From: Aquarana catesbeiana
Lineage: Eukaryota; Chordata; Amphibia; Anura; Ranidae
DNA: 64,000 nucleotides
Assembly (NCBI RefSeq): GCF_042186555.1
Contig: NC_133333.1
Coordinates: 223,512,757-223,576,756, forward strand
Direction: 5' to 3'
Both the position numbers and the translations under genes were made by a program. Within the stretch, counting starts at the first letter, position 1. Every line of letters starts with the position of its first letter. The notes under the pieces are model-generated. The model saw only the letters and a program-made list of their open reading frames with translations, was not told where the DNA came from and made no database searches. Below are positions 1 through 12,441 of the stretch, piece by piece.

Positions 1-213
1 TGGTGCCAGTGGGAGAAATTATGTCCCATTGTTGAGGGCAGTTTAGTGTCTCGTATCTGTGGGAGGAATAGTGCCCCATTATTGGTGCCAGTGGGAGAAA
101 TTATGCCCCATTGTTGGTGGCAGGTGGCAGAATAGTGTCTCATATCTGTGCGAGGAATAGTGCCCCATGGGCCGGATAAAGACAGGCAAAGGGCTGCAGT
201 TTGGATACCACTG
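1..213 (-). mobile_element. hAT-like non-autonomous element, cut by window edge
   Basis: The right end reads GTTTGGATACCACTG, the inverse of the CAGTGGTCTCCAAAC end seen at 38731. The interior is an imperfect tandem array of a unit near 33 bp with the phrases GTGCCAGTGGGAG and TGCCCCATTGTTGG. The same family recurs at 38731, 39304 and 52634. The other end lies outside the window. It has no coding capacity. Confidence 0.7.
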
Positions 214-1119
214 CTGTATGGTTTGAGCCTGGGGCATGGGGAAGTTGTAATATGTTACATTTGTGTTCTTGTGTGTCTGACATTTAGTTTCTTGACACAT
301 TTTAAGTTAGAGGTAACTTTTGATCAGAAATTCCCTTTTATGAGTTTCTGCTGAGCCTTTCTTTGTGTAAATAGATTGTGGTGGGATGGAATGTCTTTTT
401 TTTTTTTTTTTTAATGTTTATCAATATTTTTTAACATTTCGGTAATATTCTATCAGTATTTGTAAATAACACGATTGATCAGAACAATAGTGCAGCAGTC
501 TTGCAAGCTAAAGGTCAAATTGGTTGTCTTTCAAGCATCTTTTAAATTTTGTTTCATTATTCAGTCATTTCACATTTTTCCTTTTTAGGCCTCGTCCACA
601 CAGGTGGCTGCGGAGGTTGAGCCGAGGCTTTATCACCCCCCCCCCCAATCACCCACCTAAATGGGAACATGCAGCCCCTCAGTGCTGTACACCTGCTGCA
701 ATTCTTTGCTTCATGGCAAAAATGATATCCCACACCACCAAACGTGAACCATTCAAGTAAAAGGGGCCAAACCACAACTGGTTGCGGCCAGATGGTGCGG
801 GCTTTCTCAGGGTTAAAGCAGGAGGTGAAGAGGTGACATATGGCCTTCCCACCACCTGTACCCTGAAAAATTATCTATTCCAAAACGCTTTTTTGAGGGG
901 AAGTAAGGGCTACCACAAGTATGAATGAGCTCTTACTGCGTGTAAGCTACTCCAAGATCACATGAGCTTGTTGCAACAGATAGTCTAGATTACTGTGTCT
1001 GCCTGTGGATGGGACTTATAGCCATCTAACAAGATCTGTCCAGCTTTAGGCTGAATTTAGACGTGGCTTGGGGGGGGGGGGGGGTGTTAAAAAGCTGCAG
1101 TGGGTGGGACTGTTTACAC
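214..1119. other. Unassigned non-coding stretch
   Basis: No gene or recognised element. It contains a T run at 396-412, a C run near 637 and a G run near 1069-1084. Short open frames on both strands show no recognisable domain. Confidence 0.5.
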
Positions 1120-1272
1120 CATAGGTGGTCAACCTGTGGCCCTCTAGCTGTTGCAGAACTAAAAGTCCCATCATGCCTCTTTGGGAGTCATGCTTGTAAC
1201 TTTCAGCCTTGCAATGCCTCATGGGACTTGTAGTTCTTCAACAGCTGGAGGGCCACGGGTTGAGCACCCTTG
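1120..1272. mobile_element. hAT-type foldback MITE (GGCCCTCCAGCTGTTG family)
   Basis: The ends are inverted: TGTGGCCCTCTAGCTGTTG on the left and CAACAGCTGGAGGGCCAC on the right, so nearly the whole element can fold on itself. Flanks GTTTACAC (1112-1119) and GTTTACAT (1273-1280) form an 8-bp target duplication with one mismatch, as expected for hAT. Related copies are at 20207 and 37081. Confidence 0.85.
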
Positions 1273-1628
1273 GTTTACATGCTATGGTCATGATGCTTCG
1301 CTTTTTGGCTGCAGCAAAAATGATCCAGCATGATGCGATTGGTGGGCAGAGCAAGGAGGGGGCGGGGATGAGACCTGTCATCCTGCACAAGGTGAGAGCA
1401 GCAGTGAGCGGTCCTTATTACAGGAAGATCCTGCACAGAGGGAAAGTGTCGTATTGGATTACTGCACAGATCTGGAAGAAATACACAAAGCACACCAAGG
1501 TTCAAGGAAGAAAATTTGTGATGAATGTATTTAGACAATATTTACTTATTTGGAGTTCAGCATTAACTCTTTCCTACTCTATCCAAAATTAATGAAAAAA
1601 ATAAGTTTGCATATGTTGCGCATACACT

Positions 1629-2077
1629 TTAAAGCGGAGTTCCACCCAAAAGTGGAAAATCCAAACCCCCCCAACCCGACAACCCCCCCCCAACCCCCCC
1701 CCCCGGTGCCATATTTTAACACCTTAAAGGGTGAAGGGGGGTAACAGGTATCTGTTTTTGACCGGTACCCTTCCCCACTTCCGGGAAACATCGCCGCGGT
1801 GCCGTCCCTCAGAAGTTCGGCCCTCCTCCTCCTTTCTCCGCTGTCGGGCCAGTTAGAAAGAGCAGCACGCTTTGCACATGTGCAGTAAGGAACCGGCTGT
1901 GAAGCAGAAAGGCTTCTCTGTCAGTTTCCCTTACCTTGAATGGCGGCAGCACCGAGAGCTGATCCGAAAATTGTCTTTGGCCGCAGACATTGCGGGATCC
2001 CTGAACAGGTCCTAATATTAAAAGTTTGTAGCTGCTGAATTTTCATTTTTTCGTTTATGGGCGGAACTCCTCTTTAA
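1629..2077. mobile_element. TTAA-ended MITE, piggyBac-like (family R)
   Basis: Starts TTAAAGCGGAGTTCCACCC and ends GGCGGAACTCCTCTTTAA, imperfect terminal inverted repeats with TTAA at each boundary. Near the right end it has an AAAAGTTTGTAGCTGCTGA segment that in sister copies reads as a short TACAAATACTGTAGCTGC palindrome. Other copies are at 13808, 31634 and 46865, with a partial copy near 43928-44347. The piggyBac assignment rests on TTAA target use, supported by an empty site for the 46865 copy. Confidence 0.75.
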
Positions 2078-2846
2078 TTTACTTTTTGCATCATGTCACC
2101 CATGTTTACCCTCTTCCATCAGCATAGCCTTCCCAGGGATACTGGCGTGAACAGAGAGCACTTTTTGTTGTTGAAGATCAAAGCATATTGTGATGTTTTA
2201 GCATGTGCTTTGTACATCTGACTAGTCCTCTATAGGCTCATCAACCTCATTTTTATCCTAGTTCATATTGGCGTATAAACTGCACCCTCCATGTGCCCCT
2301 CCACCTGTCTGCTGGCTTCTGCAGAGTGAATGGCTGGCTCAGTTTTGCACTGGACACATGTCACGCTGTGTTTGTGGCACTGTATTTCACTGGCCGCTGT
2401 GCTGCTTTTGTACAGAGGATATAATTACAATGGGTTGTCATCGCAAACTGCAATTCTACAAGTGTGATCACAGCTTTGGGAATGCTCGCCTCCCCCTCCC
2501 CCACCTTCTGCCCATTCTTCCACTGTAGACGCTGCCTTTGGAGGAGAAATCTTGTAAAGCTGAATCTGACCGTTGCAGGCGGTCACCCGGGTGTTTGTTT
2601 GAAATAGCTGGAGATTGTCCCCGGTCACACACAGCTTGGCTTGGGTCTCAGGAAAGCTGGAAGAAGATTAATTCACTGTCTGTTGGTGGAGTGGATTTAT
2701 TCCAGGGACTGGTATTTCGTTTGAATCAGCAGCAGCGCAATTAAAGGACTAGCAAGCCGAAGCAAATCAGTGACTTCTGGGGAAGAGCAAAAATAACTGT
2801 GTGGAAGTTCCATTATCCATGTAGAGAATACGCCAGTCGTCTTTAT
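2078..2846. other. Unassigned non-coding stretch
   Basis: No recognised repeat or gene. Small overlapping open frames occur on both strands (for example 2268-2528 plus and 2425-2628 minus), which argues against either being coding. An unrecognised exon cannot be excluded. Confidence 0.4.
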
Positions 2847-2874
2847 ATACACCGATCAGCCATTACGTGACCTT

Positions 2875-3010
2875 CAGGGTTGCCAGCTTTCAGTAAATTT
2901 ACAAACTGTTTGTAAAATCTGTAATTTTTCCATCCGTCTGTGATTGTCCATAACGAACATTCATGGACAGATGGAAAAATTATGGATTTTACAGAGTGTT
3001 GGCAACCCTG
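2875..3010. mobile_element. MITE nested in Tc1 terminal repeat
   Basis: Bounded by CAGGGTTGCCAGC and GTTGGCAACCCTG with an inverted interior (TTTTTCCATCCGTCTGTGA against TGGACAGATGGAAAAAT). Flanks GTGACCTT and ATGACCAC share five of eight positions, a possible decayed hAT target duplication. The surrounding Tc1 end reads on across it. Confidence 0.65.
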
Positions 3011-3127
3011 ATGACCACCGACAGGTAAACTGAATAACATTGATCTCATTACAATGGTACCTGAAAGTGTGTGGGATATATTAGGCAACAAGTGAACATA
3101 TGGTCTCTGTAGTTGATGGGCTAAAAA

Positions 3128-3710
3128 ATGGGCAAGCGTATCGATTTGAGTGACTTTGACAAGGACCAAATTGTAATGGCTGGACGACTGGGTCAGAGCA
3201 TCTCCAAAACTGCAGCTCTTGTAGGATGTTCCTGGTCTGTAGTAGTCAGGACCTACCAAAGATGGTCCAAGGAAGGAAAACCAGTGACCGGGTCCTGGGC
3301 TTCCTAGGCTCATTGATGTACATAGAGAGCAATAGCATTACTGTGTAATTCAATCTTATAAAAGAACTACCGTAGCTCAAATTGCTGTTGAAGTTAATGT
3401 TGGTTCTGATAGGTGTCAGAACACAGTGCATCGCAGTTTGTTGTGTATGGGGCTGCAGACCAGTCAGGATTCCCATACCCATGTCCACAGGCAAAAGTGC
3501 CTACAATGGGCATTTGAGCATCAGAACGGGACCAGGGCAATAGAAAAAGGTGGCCTGGTCTTCTGAATTTAAAGGTTTGAGTAACACAAAAATGAGTTTG
3601 AGGTGTTGACGTAGCCTCCAGGTCTCAGTCCAATTGAGCATCTGTGGGATGTGCTGGAAAAACAAGCCTGACCCATAGAGGGCCCAAACTCACAACTTAC
3701 AGGACTCGAG
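3128..3710 (+). pseudogene. Tc1-like transposase remnant
   Basis: From ATG at 3128 the frame reads MGKRIDLSDFDKDQIVMAGR followed by a helix-turn-helix-like stretch (QSISKTAALVGCSWSVVVRT), which is the N-terminal DNA-binding part of a Tc1 transposase. A stop follows soon after 3300. Near 3620-3710 a phrase equivalent to PIEHLWDVLEKQA and a C-terminal piece LTTYRT appear. The central catalytic region is mostly missing. Intact Tc1 transposases are about 340 residues, so this copy cannot make an active enzyme. Confidence 0.8.
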
Positions 3711-3715
3711 GGCTC

Positions 3716-4712
3716 AGTGGACCATGTACAGCAGAGCAGTGGTTTTACTTAAATGCCGACCCCACCAAATGCCTTTTTTACATGCTTCCATTCACCCATA
3801 GAAGTAGGAAGACCAAAGTCTGCTAAACAGTAACTCTGGTTGGAGATAACACAGGGCTATAGCTGGCCATACAACAGCAGAAATTTGTCCTAAAATTTGG
3901 CATTTCAGGTACATTTTGTTTAGCTTTCTAATGGTTAGTGAGGACAAATCAATGTTTTTATTATCAACTGTTTAACAAAAAAATCTGAAGGAGCATGATA
4001 GAATTTTGTTCACTTGGGAAAAATTGTCAACGTGGTTTTAGTTTGGGGAAAAACTGATCATATTGTAATGAAACCTGTTTAATATGTTTTTGTCATTCAG
4101 ATATCCGGTCTGGGTGAAATTTTAAGGGCTTTCTAGCAAAATTAGCTGACTTAATGATAGGAATGTTCTGATGAATGATTCTCCATGTGGACAGCTTAGA
4201 GTCTTTACCTGCCCCGTGTTACTGGTTCTGGTGGTTGGCCTCTAAAGTACTCAGTGCTGCATTATGAAAGGAGTGGGTGCGATTTCCATGCTACCCCATT
4301 ATCTGGAAGTACTCCTCACTCCATGTGGCCAATTGAGTTGTCATGGAGCAAAGGAAGGGGGACACATGTAAAGTGTACCTGTTGCTTTCTCCTTCATGGT
4401 TAAAACACAACTTTTCTGTAAAAACTCCTTCACATAAACCATCTTATTTTAGTATTAATGGCCTAATTTGTTCATACTTTAACATTGTTTAATGGAAACC
4501 TGTTGGTGAAACATGTGGGAATGTCCTAGTTGACCTACTGAAAGTGCTGGGAACTTGACTGTCATGGCGAGTCTCTGGAATCAACAGGTATTGTCATACT
4601 CCCTATGAACCCTATGGATAAGGATGAGTAAATTGGTTTGTGGCTTCAGGTGAGACTGATAAATCTGATACCTGTTAAGTAAATTGCAATTATTATTCGT
4701 GTAATATTTCTA
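3716..4712. other. Unassigned non-coding stretch
   Basis: AT-rich sequence without a recognised gene. A phrase AGCTGGCCATACA near 3861 belongs to a motif that recurs near 12045 and 51490 and probably marks an old interspersed repeat. Confidence 0.4.
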
Positions 4713-5420
4713 CAGCCATGGCCAAATGTTTTAAGAATGACACAAATATTAATTTGCGCAAAGTCTGCTGCTTCAGTGTTTTTAGGTCTTTTTGTCAGAT
4801 GTTACTATGGTATACTGAAGTATAATTACAAGCATTTCATAAGTGTCATAGGCTTTTATTGACAATTACATTAAGTTTATGCAAAGTCAATATTTGCAGT
4901 GTTGGTCCTTCTTTTTCAAGACCTCTGCAATTCGCCCTGGCATGCTGTCAATCAACTTCTGGGCCACATCCTGACTACTGGCAGCCCATTCTTGCATAAT
5001 CAATGCTTGGAGTTTGTCAGAATGTGTGGGGTTTTTTTGTTCACCCGTCTCTTGTGGATTGACCACAAGTTCTCAATTGGATTAAGGTCTGGGGAGTTAC
5101 CTGGCCATGGACCCAAAATTGCGAGATTTTGTTCCCCAAGCCACTTAGTTATCAATTTTGCCTTATGGCAAGGTGCTCCATCATGCTGGAAAAGGCATTG
5201 TTCATCAGCAAACTGTTCTTGGATGGTTGGGAGAAGTTGCTCTCAGAGGCTGTTTTGTACCATTCTTTATTCATGGCTGTGTTCTTAGGCAAAATTGTAA
5301 GTGAGCCCACTCCCTTGGCTGAGAAGCAACCCCAAACATGAATGGTCTCAGGATGCTTTACTGTTGGCATGACACAGGACTGATGGTAGCGCTCCACTTT
5401 TCTTCTCAGGGTAAGGTTTG
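4713..5420 (-). mobile_element. Truncated Tc1-like element (GCCATGGCCAAA family)
   Basis: Begins after TA with CAGCCATGGCCAAATG and continues GAATGACACAAATATTAAT, the terminal repeat of the family whose two-ended copy is at 28224-29893. Similarity stops near 5420, so about half of the transposase region and the second terminal repeat are missing. Confidence 0.85.
4890..5420 (-). pseudogene. C-terminal half of Tc1-like transposase, broken
   Basis: Read on the minus strand it contains PTVKHPETIHVWGCFSAKGV, matching the conserved VKHGGGSVMVWGCFSA-type segment of the Tc1 DDE domain. It continues into a region equivalent to LFQHDGAPCH, but here the aspartate-containing stretch is degraded (NNAFSSMMEHL). 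Stops and frame changes follow. The N-terminal DNA-binding domain is absent. Confidence 0.8.
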
Positions 5421-7552
<2,132 letters not shown>

Positions 7553-7575
7553 TTTTTTGGTGTGCATGTATATAT

Positions 7576-8960
7576 TAGTCATGGCCAAAAATATTGGCAC
7601 CCTTGCATTTCTGTCAAATAATGCACCACTTCGTCCAGAAAATTGTTGCAATTACAAATGTTTAAACATTTTTCATGTTTATTTCTTTTGTTTGTATTGG
7701 TATGACACAAAAGTGGATAAACAAAAAGCAAAATCTGACATGGAAATGGACTGGACAAAATAATTTGCACCCTCAATTTAATATTTGGTAGCACACCCCC
7801 TTGGAAAAAAAGGAAAGCAATCGCTTCCTGTAACAATCAGTTACAGGAGTTTCTTACACCTCTCTACTGGAATTTTGGACCACTCTTCTTTTGCCAACTG
7901 CTCCGGGTCTCTCAGATTGGAAGGGTTCCTTTTCCCAATTGCTGTTTTGAGGTCTCTCCACAGGTGCTCTACGGGATGTAGATCTGGAGTCATAGCTGGC
8001 CAGTTAAGTACTCTCCAGCGCTTTGTCTCAAACCATTTCTGGGTGTTTTTCGATGTGTGCTTTGGGTCATTGTCCTGCTGTAAGACCCATGACCTCTGTC
8101 AGAGGCCCTACATTGCACCCCAGAATTGTTTAGTAGTCTTCAGATTCCATAAAGCCATGCACACGGTCAGGACATCCAGTGCCTGAAGTAGTAAAGCAAC
8201 CCCAAAACATCAGTGAATCTCCTCCATGTTGGACTGTATTCTTTTCTTTAAAGGCCTTGTTTCTTTTTCAGAAACCCGTGGAATGATGGGCTTTACCAAA
8301 AAGCTGTGATTTTGTTTGGTCTGTTCACAGCACAATCGCACAAAAGGATTTTGTCTTCCTCAGGTAAGCTTTGGCAAACTCTTGGATCAATTTTTCTCTT
8401 TCGGCCACGTCCAGGGAGATTGGCTACAGTGCTAAGGCTGTAAACTTCTGGACAATGTTGTGCACAATGGACACAGGAACATTAAGATCTCTGGAGATGG
8501 ACTTGTAACCTTGAGATTGTCCATGCTTTTCCACACTTTTTGTTCGCAAATCCTCAGACAATTTTTTTTCTGCTCTTTCTCCTCTCTATGCTCCGTGTGG
8601 CACACAGACACACAACAGAAAGGTTGAGTCAATTTTACACCATTTTACCAGGTTGCCGGTGTGATTTCTATATTGTCAGCACCTGTTAATTGATATAGGC
8701 GAGTATAATTACATTTGTTTCTTACAGTTTTGAGAAGGTGACAATAATTTTGTCCTGTCCAGTCCTGTTGTGGAATTTTGCGTGGAATGTATCAGTTTTG
8801 GCTTTTTATTTCTCCACTTTTTTGTGTCCTATCAATACAAGCAAAAGAAATAATAATGAGAATGCCTAAACATTTGTATATGAAGCATTTTTTTTTTTTG
8901 GGTGAAGTGGTGTATTATCTCACAGAAATGCAGCGGTGCCAATATTTTTGGCCATGAGTG
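7576..8960 (-). mobile_element. Tc1-like element with both ends
   Basis: The left end AGTCATGGCCAAAAATATTG and the right end CAATATTTTTGGCCATGAGTG are inverse copies, followed inside by GGCACCCTTGCATTTCTGT and its inverse at the right. It is embedded between TA-rich microsatellites. At about 1.39 kb it is close to the usual Tc1 length. Confidence 0.85.
7800..8640 (-). pseudogene. Tc1-like transposase, broken
   Basis: On the minus strand the region near 8010-8090 reads DNDPKHTSKNTQKWFETKRW, the conserved segment around the second catalytic aspartate. It is followed by LNWPAMTPDLHPVEHLWRDL, the segment around the third acidic position of the DDE domain. The upstream half is shifted and interrupted by stops, and no continuous frame spans the gene. 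Confidence 0.85.
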
Positions 8961-9021
8961 TATTTGTGTATATGTATGGTGTGTATGTGTGTATATATAT
9001 GTGTGTGTGTGTGTGTGTATG

Positions 9022-9079
<58 letters not shown>
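8961..9079. repeat. Compound TG/TA microsatellite
   Basis: TG- and TATG-rich repeats followed by about 27 TA units up to the start of the next Tc1. It is the only sequence separating two Tc1-like elements. Confidence 0.95.
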
Positions 9080-9084
<5 letters not shown>

Positions 9085-10512
9085 TCTCACAAAAGTGAGT
9101 ACACCCCTCACATTTTTGTAATGTCTAAACCGCTGGCAACAAAAGTGAGTACACCCCTAAGTGAAAATGTCCAAATTGGGCCCAAAGTGTCTATATTTTG
9201 TGTGGCCACCATTCTTTTCCAACACTGCCTTAACTCTCTTGGGCATGGAGTTCACCAGAGCTTCACAGGTTGCCACTGGAGTCCTCTTCCACTCTTCCAT
9301 GACGACATCACGGAGCTGCTGGATGTTAAAGACCTTGCTCTCCTCCACCTTATGTTGTTATGATGCCCCACAGATGGAGACATGCTTGGCCAGTCCATCA
9401 CCTTTACCCTCAGCTTCTTTAGCAAGGCAGTGGTCATCTTGGAGGTGTGTTTGGGGTCGTTATTATGTTGGAATACTTCCCCGCGGCCCAGTCTCTGAAG
9501 GGAAGGGGGATCATGCTCTGCTTCAGTATGACACAGTACATGTTGGCATTCATGGTTCCCTCAATGAACTGTAGCTCCCCAGTGCCGGCAGCACTCATGC
9601 AGCCCCAGACCATGACACTCTCACCACCATGCTTGACTGTAGGCAAGACACACTTGTCTTTGTACTCCTCACCTGGTTGCTGCCACACACGCTGGACACC
9701 ATCTGAACCAAATAGTATTATCTTGGTCTCATCAGACCACAGGACATGGTTCCAGTAATTCATGTCCTTAGTCTTCTTGTCTTCAGCAAACTGTTTGCAG
9801 GCTTTCTTGAGCATCATCTTTAGAAGAGGCTTCCTTCTGGGATGACAGCCATGCAGACCAATTTGATGCAGTGTGCGGCCTATGGTCTGAGCACTGACAG
9901 GCTAACCCCCCACCCCTTCCACCTCTGCAACAATGCTGGCAGCACTCATACATCTATTTCCCAAAGACAACCTCTGGAAATGACGCTGAGCACGTGCACT
10001 CAACTTCTTTGGTCGACCATGGCAAGGCCTGTTCTGAGTGGAACCTGTCCTGTTAAACTGCTGTAAGGCCTTGGCCACTGTGCTACAGCTCAGTTTCAGG
10101 GTCTTGGCAATCTTCTTATAGCCTAGGCCATCTTTATGTAGAGCAACTTCCAGTGACCAGTATGAGAGAGTGAGAGTGATAACACCAAATTTAACACACC
10201 TGCGCCCCATTCACACTTGAGACTTTGTAACTCTAACAAATCACATGACACTGGGGAGGGAAAATGGCTAATTGGGCCCAATTTGGACATTTTCACTTAG
10301 GGGTGTACTCACTTTTGTTTCCAGTGGTTTAGACATTAATGGCTGTGTGTTGAGTTATTTTGATGGGGCAGCAAATTTACACTGTAATACAAGCTGTACA
10401 CTCACTACTTTACATTGTAGCAAAGTGTCATTTCTTCAGTGTTGTCACATGAAAAGATCGAATAAAATACTGACAAAAATGTGAGGGGTGTACTCGCTTT
10501 TGTGAGATACTG
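9080..10512 (-). mobile_element. Tc1-like element with double direct repeats in its ends
   Basis: Terminal repeats read AGTATCTCACAAAAGTGAGT on the left and the inverse at the right. Each end carries a second inner copy of AACAAAAGTGAGTACACCCC about 50-180 bp inside, giving the IR/DR architecture known from Sleeping Beauty-like Tc1 elements. Length is about 1.43 kb. The element sits between TA and TG repeats on both sides. Confidence 0.92.
9157..10210 (-). pseudogene. Nearly full-length Tc1-like transposase with frameshifts
   Basis: Minus strand from ATG at 10210. An N-terminal helix-turn-helix region (GLGYKKIAKTLKLSCSTVAK) is followed by the GRPKKLS motif typical of Tc1 linkers. After stops between 9902 and 9817 the same frame resumes with LWSDETKI (first catalytic aspartate) and TVKHGGESVMVWGCMSAAGT. 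Near 9480 the frame shifts and another frame carries a DPKHTSK-like segment and MDWPSMSP. The C-terminus near 9157-9348 reads LRDVVMEEWKRTPVATCEAL. Nearly the whole protein is recognisable, but at least two frame changes and stops make it inactive. Confidence 0.88.
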
Positions 10513-11450
10513 TGTGTGTGTGTATATATGTGTGTATATATATATTTTTTAGAATATAGTCTATGGGGGGGGGGGGGGGGGTGCAGCTGCATAAACACTT
10601 CATTCAATGTGTTTCCATTCTGTGCACCATATATAGGCACCTAATTTTGAGGCACTGAAATTGTAAAACTGCAATAACTCAACCTAAGCTGAATAGGATT
10701 GCCATGGTTAAACCTCCAATTACCATAGAATTTCATGGTGATCTGCGGTTCTATTGTAGTAATTCTGTGCTGTTTTAGCTGCATCGGTGCTAAGTGGCCA
10801 CTTATACACGAATGAATTCTTTTCACTTGGGCTATTCGTTTTTTTGAGGCTTTCAAATGTACCTGTCACATATGCACAGTTACAGGCAGAAGTGACTTAA
10901 TTGATGGCTATCACATGAGAGAAGCAGTTTAAAGTTGTTATAACATTATGGCGTCCGAAATGTGTGTTCTTTTTACAAAAACCCTGCTAAGGACTATTTG
11001 CATGTAAATTGGCCCCATTAACTGTATTCAGTGCGGTTTTAGAAACTGCTTTTGTTGATAGAAATTTAAAAAAAATAAAAAGTCCTTGATTGGCTAATTT
11101 ATTTACCAAATTATATATATTACAAGGATCATGGTGAACTTCATTGTAGATTTTTTATTTTTTTTTTTCCCCGTTTTTGTTCCTTAGCAGTAGGAGAAGC
11201 ACACTGGCTAACCATGGGTTTGAACACCTACAGTGGGAAAATAATAATTTTATCCCCTGGAGATCTTGTAAGTTTGTCCACTGACAAAGAAATGAATGGT
11301 CTATAACTTTTATCATAGGTGTATTTTAAATGATAGAGACAGAATATGAACCAAAAATCCAGATAAAACACATGATACAAATGTTATAAATTGAGTTGCA
11401 GTTCAGTGAGTAAAAATAAGTATTTGATCCCCAAGCAAAGTGATAACTTT
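10513..11450. other. Microsatellite tail and unassigned sequence
   Basis: A short TG/TA tract (10513-10545) continues the array around the upstream Tc1, then a G run near 10565-10581. The rest is AT-rich with no recognised gene. Confidence 0.45.
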
Positions 11451-12035
11451 TCATATCTGTGCGACTTCACGTCATGCCGACTTCAAAGTACAGGGGGTCC
11501 CCGAGGTTACAAACAAGTTAAGGACTGTAGGTTTGTTCTTAAGTTGAATCTGTTTGTAAGTTGGAACAGGTACATTTTTTAAGTGTAGCTCCAGGCAAAA
11601 AAACTATTTTTAAGCTTTTTGGATAGCATAGGGAAGGGTTAACACCCCTGTAATATTTGTTTTGCTGTGTGTGTCCCTGTTCAGATTTCACCTCACTTTC
11701 TGTCCCAATGACAATTGGATTTTGAAAATTTTGGGTTGTTGTGGAAACAAGGATTGGTGATAAAGCTTCATTGGAGGCACCTTTTTCCCATAATAACTCT
11801 TACAGGAGTGAATTTCCCTTTCTAGGGGTAGATTTCCTCTCACTTCCTGTTGTCTCCCTCCGTTTGTAAGTAGGAGTCGTTTGTAAGTCGGATGTTTCTA
11901 ACTAGGGGACCCCCTGTAGTCCCTGTACTACTTTGGTGCGACTTTCATGCGAGTTGAAGTCCATAGACCTCAAGTTCACACAGGCATGTGGTAAAATCGT
12001 GCAACTTTTATGTCGCAGCAGTCTGAAAGGGGCCT
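11451..12035. mobile_element. Interrupted MITE (TCTTTCACACTTG family), left end lost
   Basis: Sequence from TCATATCTGTGCGACTTCA to GTCTGAAAGGGGCC matches the intact copy at 34170-34387, including GTCCCTGTACTACTTTGGT and GTCCATAGACCTCAAGTT. The copy is split by a TA-target MITE at 11491-11916. Confidence 0.85.
11491..11916. mobile_element. TA-target MITE with CAGGGGGTCCCC ends
   Basis: Terminal inverted repeats are CAGGGGGTCCCCGAGGTTAC and TAACTAGGGGACCCCCTG, flanked by TA on both sides. TTTGTAAGT-type repeats lie just inside each end. The homologous host copy at 34274-34275 has a single TA at the same place, so both boundaries and the TA duplication are directly supported. This is typical of Tc1/mariner/pogo-mobilised MITEs. 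Confidence 0.92.
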
Positions 12036-12276
12036 AACTTTAAGCTGGCCATACATGGTTTAAATCTTCGATAAACCAGCTGAAAAATTGAGCACCACTC
12101 GGCTCCGCAAGCTACAAATATTTTGAAGGAGCCAGGTGGAAAACTGTCCAATCGGTGACTATGTCCTATCAAATTGGGCTTTCCGGCAGTCACGGGTATC
12201 TTAGATGCTCGAATACAATGGTTGGCACCAGAGATTCCCCCATCAAAGCTGTTTAGCATAAATGGGGAGATTTATG
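12036..12276. other. Unassigned, possible old repeat
   Basis: Contains AAGCTGGCCATACATGG, a phrase seen in other parts of the window (near 3861 and 51490). No coding potential is recognised. Confidence 0.35.
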
Positions 12277-12441
12277 GGGTTTATTTACTAAAACTGGAGA
12301 GTGCAAAATCTGGTGCAGCTTTGCATGGTAGCCAGTAAGCTTCTAACTTCAGCTTGTTCAATTTAAGCTTTTACAAAAAAAAAAAAAAAAAGCTGATTGG
12401 TTTCTATGCACAGCTGCACCAGATTTTGCACACTCCAGTTT
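12277..12441. mobile_element. Palindromic MITE (TTTACTAAAACTGGAGAG family)
   Basis: The left half TGGAGAGTGCAAAATCTGGT and the right half ACCAGATTTTGCACACTCCA are inverse copies around an A-run centre. A partial copy is at 30417-30515. Confidence 0.8.

Larger units (their letters stand above)
2847..3715 (+). mobile_element. Decayed Tc1/mariner element
   Basis: The left end ATACACCGATCAGCCATTA after TA resembles a common vertebrate Tc1 terminal repeat. The interior carries start and end pieces of a transposase on the plus strand with a large central deletion. The left terminal repeat is interrupted by a MITE at 2875-3010. I could not find the right terminal repeat, so the element is truncated near 3715. 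Confidence 0.75.

Noticed and set aside
2843..3313. Minus-strand frame of 156 residues
   Set aside because: It lies antisense to the plus-strand Tc1 transposase remnant and across a nested MITE, so it is a shadow frame.
7576..10512. A functional Tc1 transposase
   Set aside because: Each candidate has stops and frame changes between the DNA-binding and catalytic parts.
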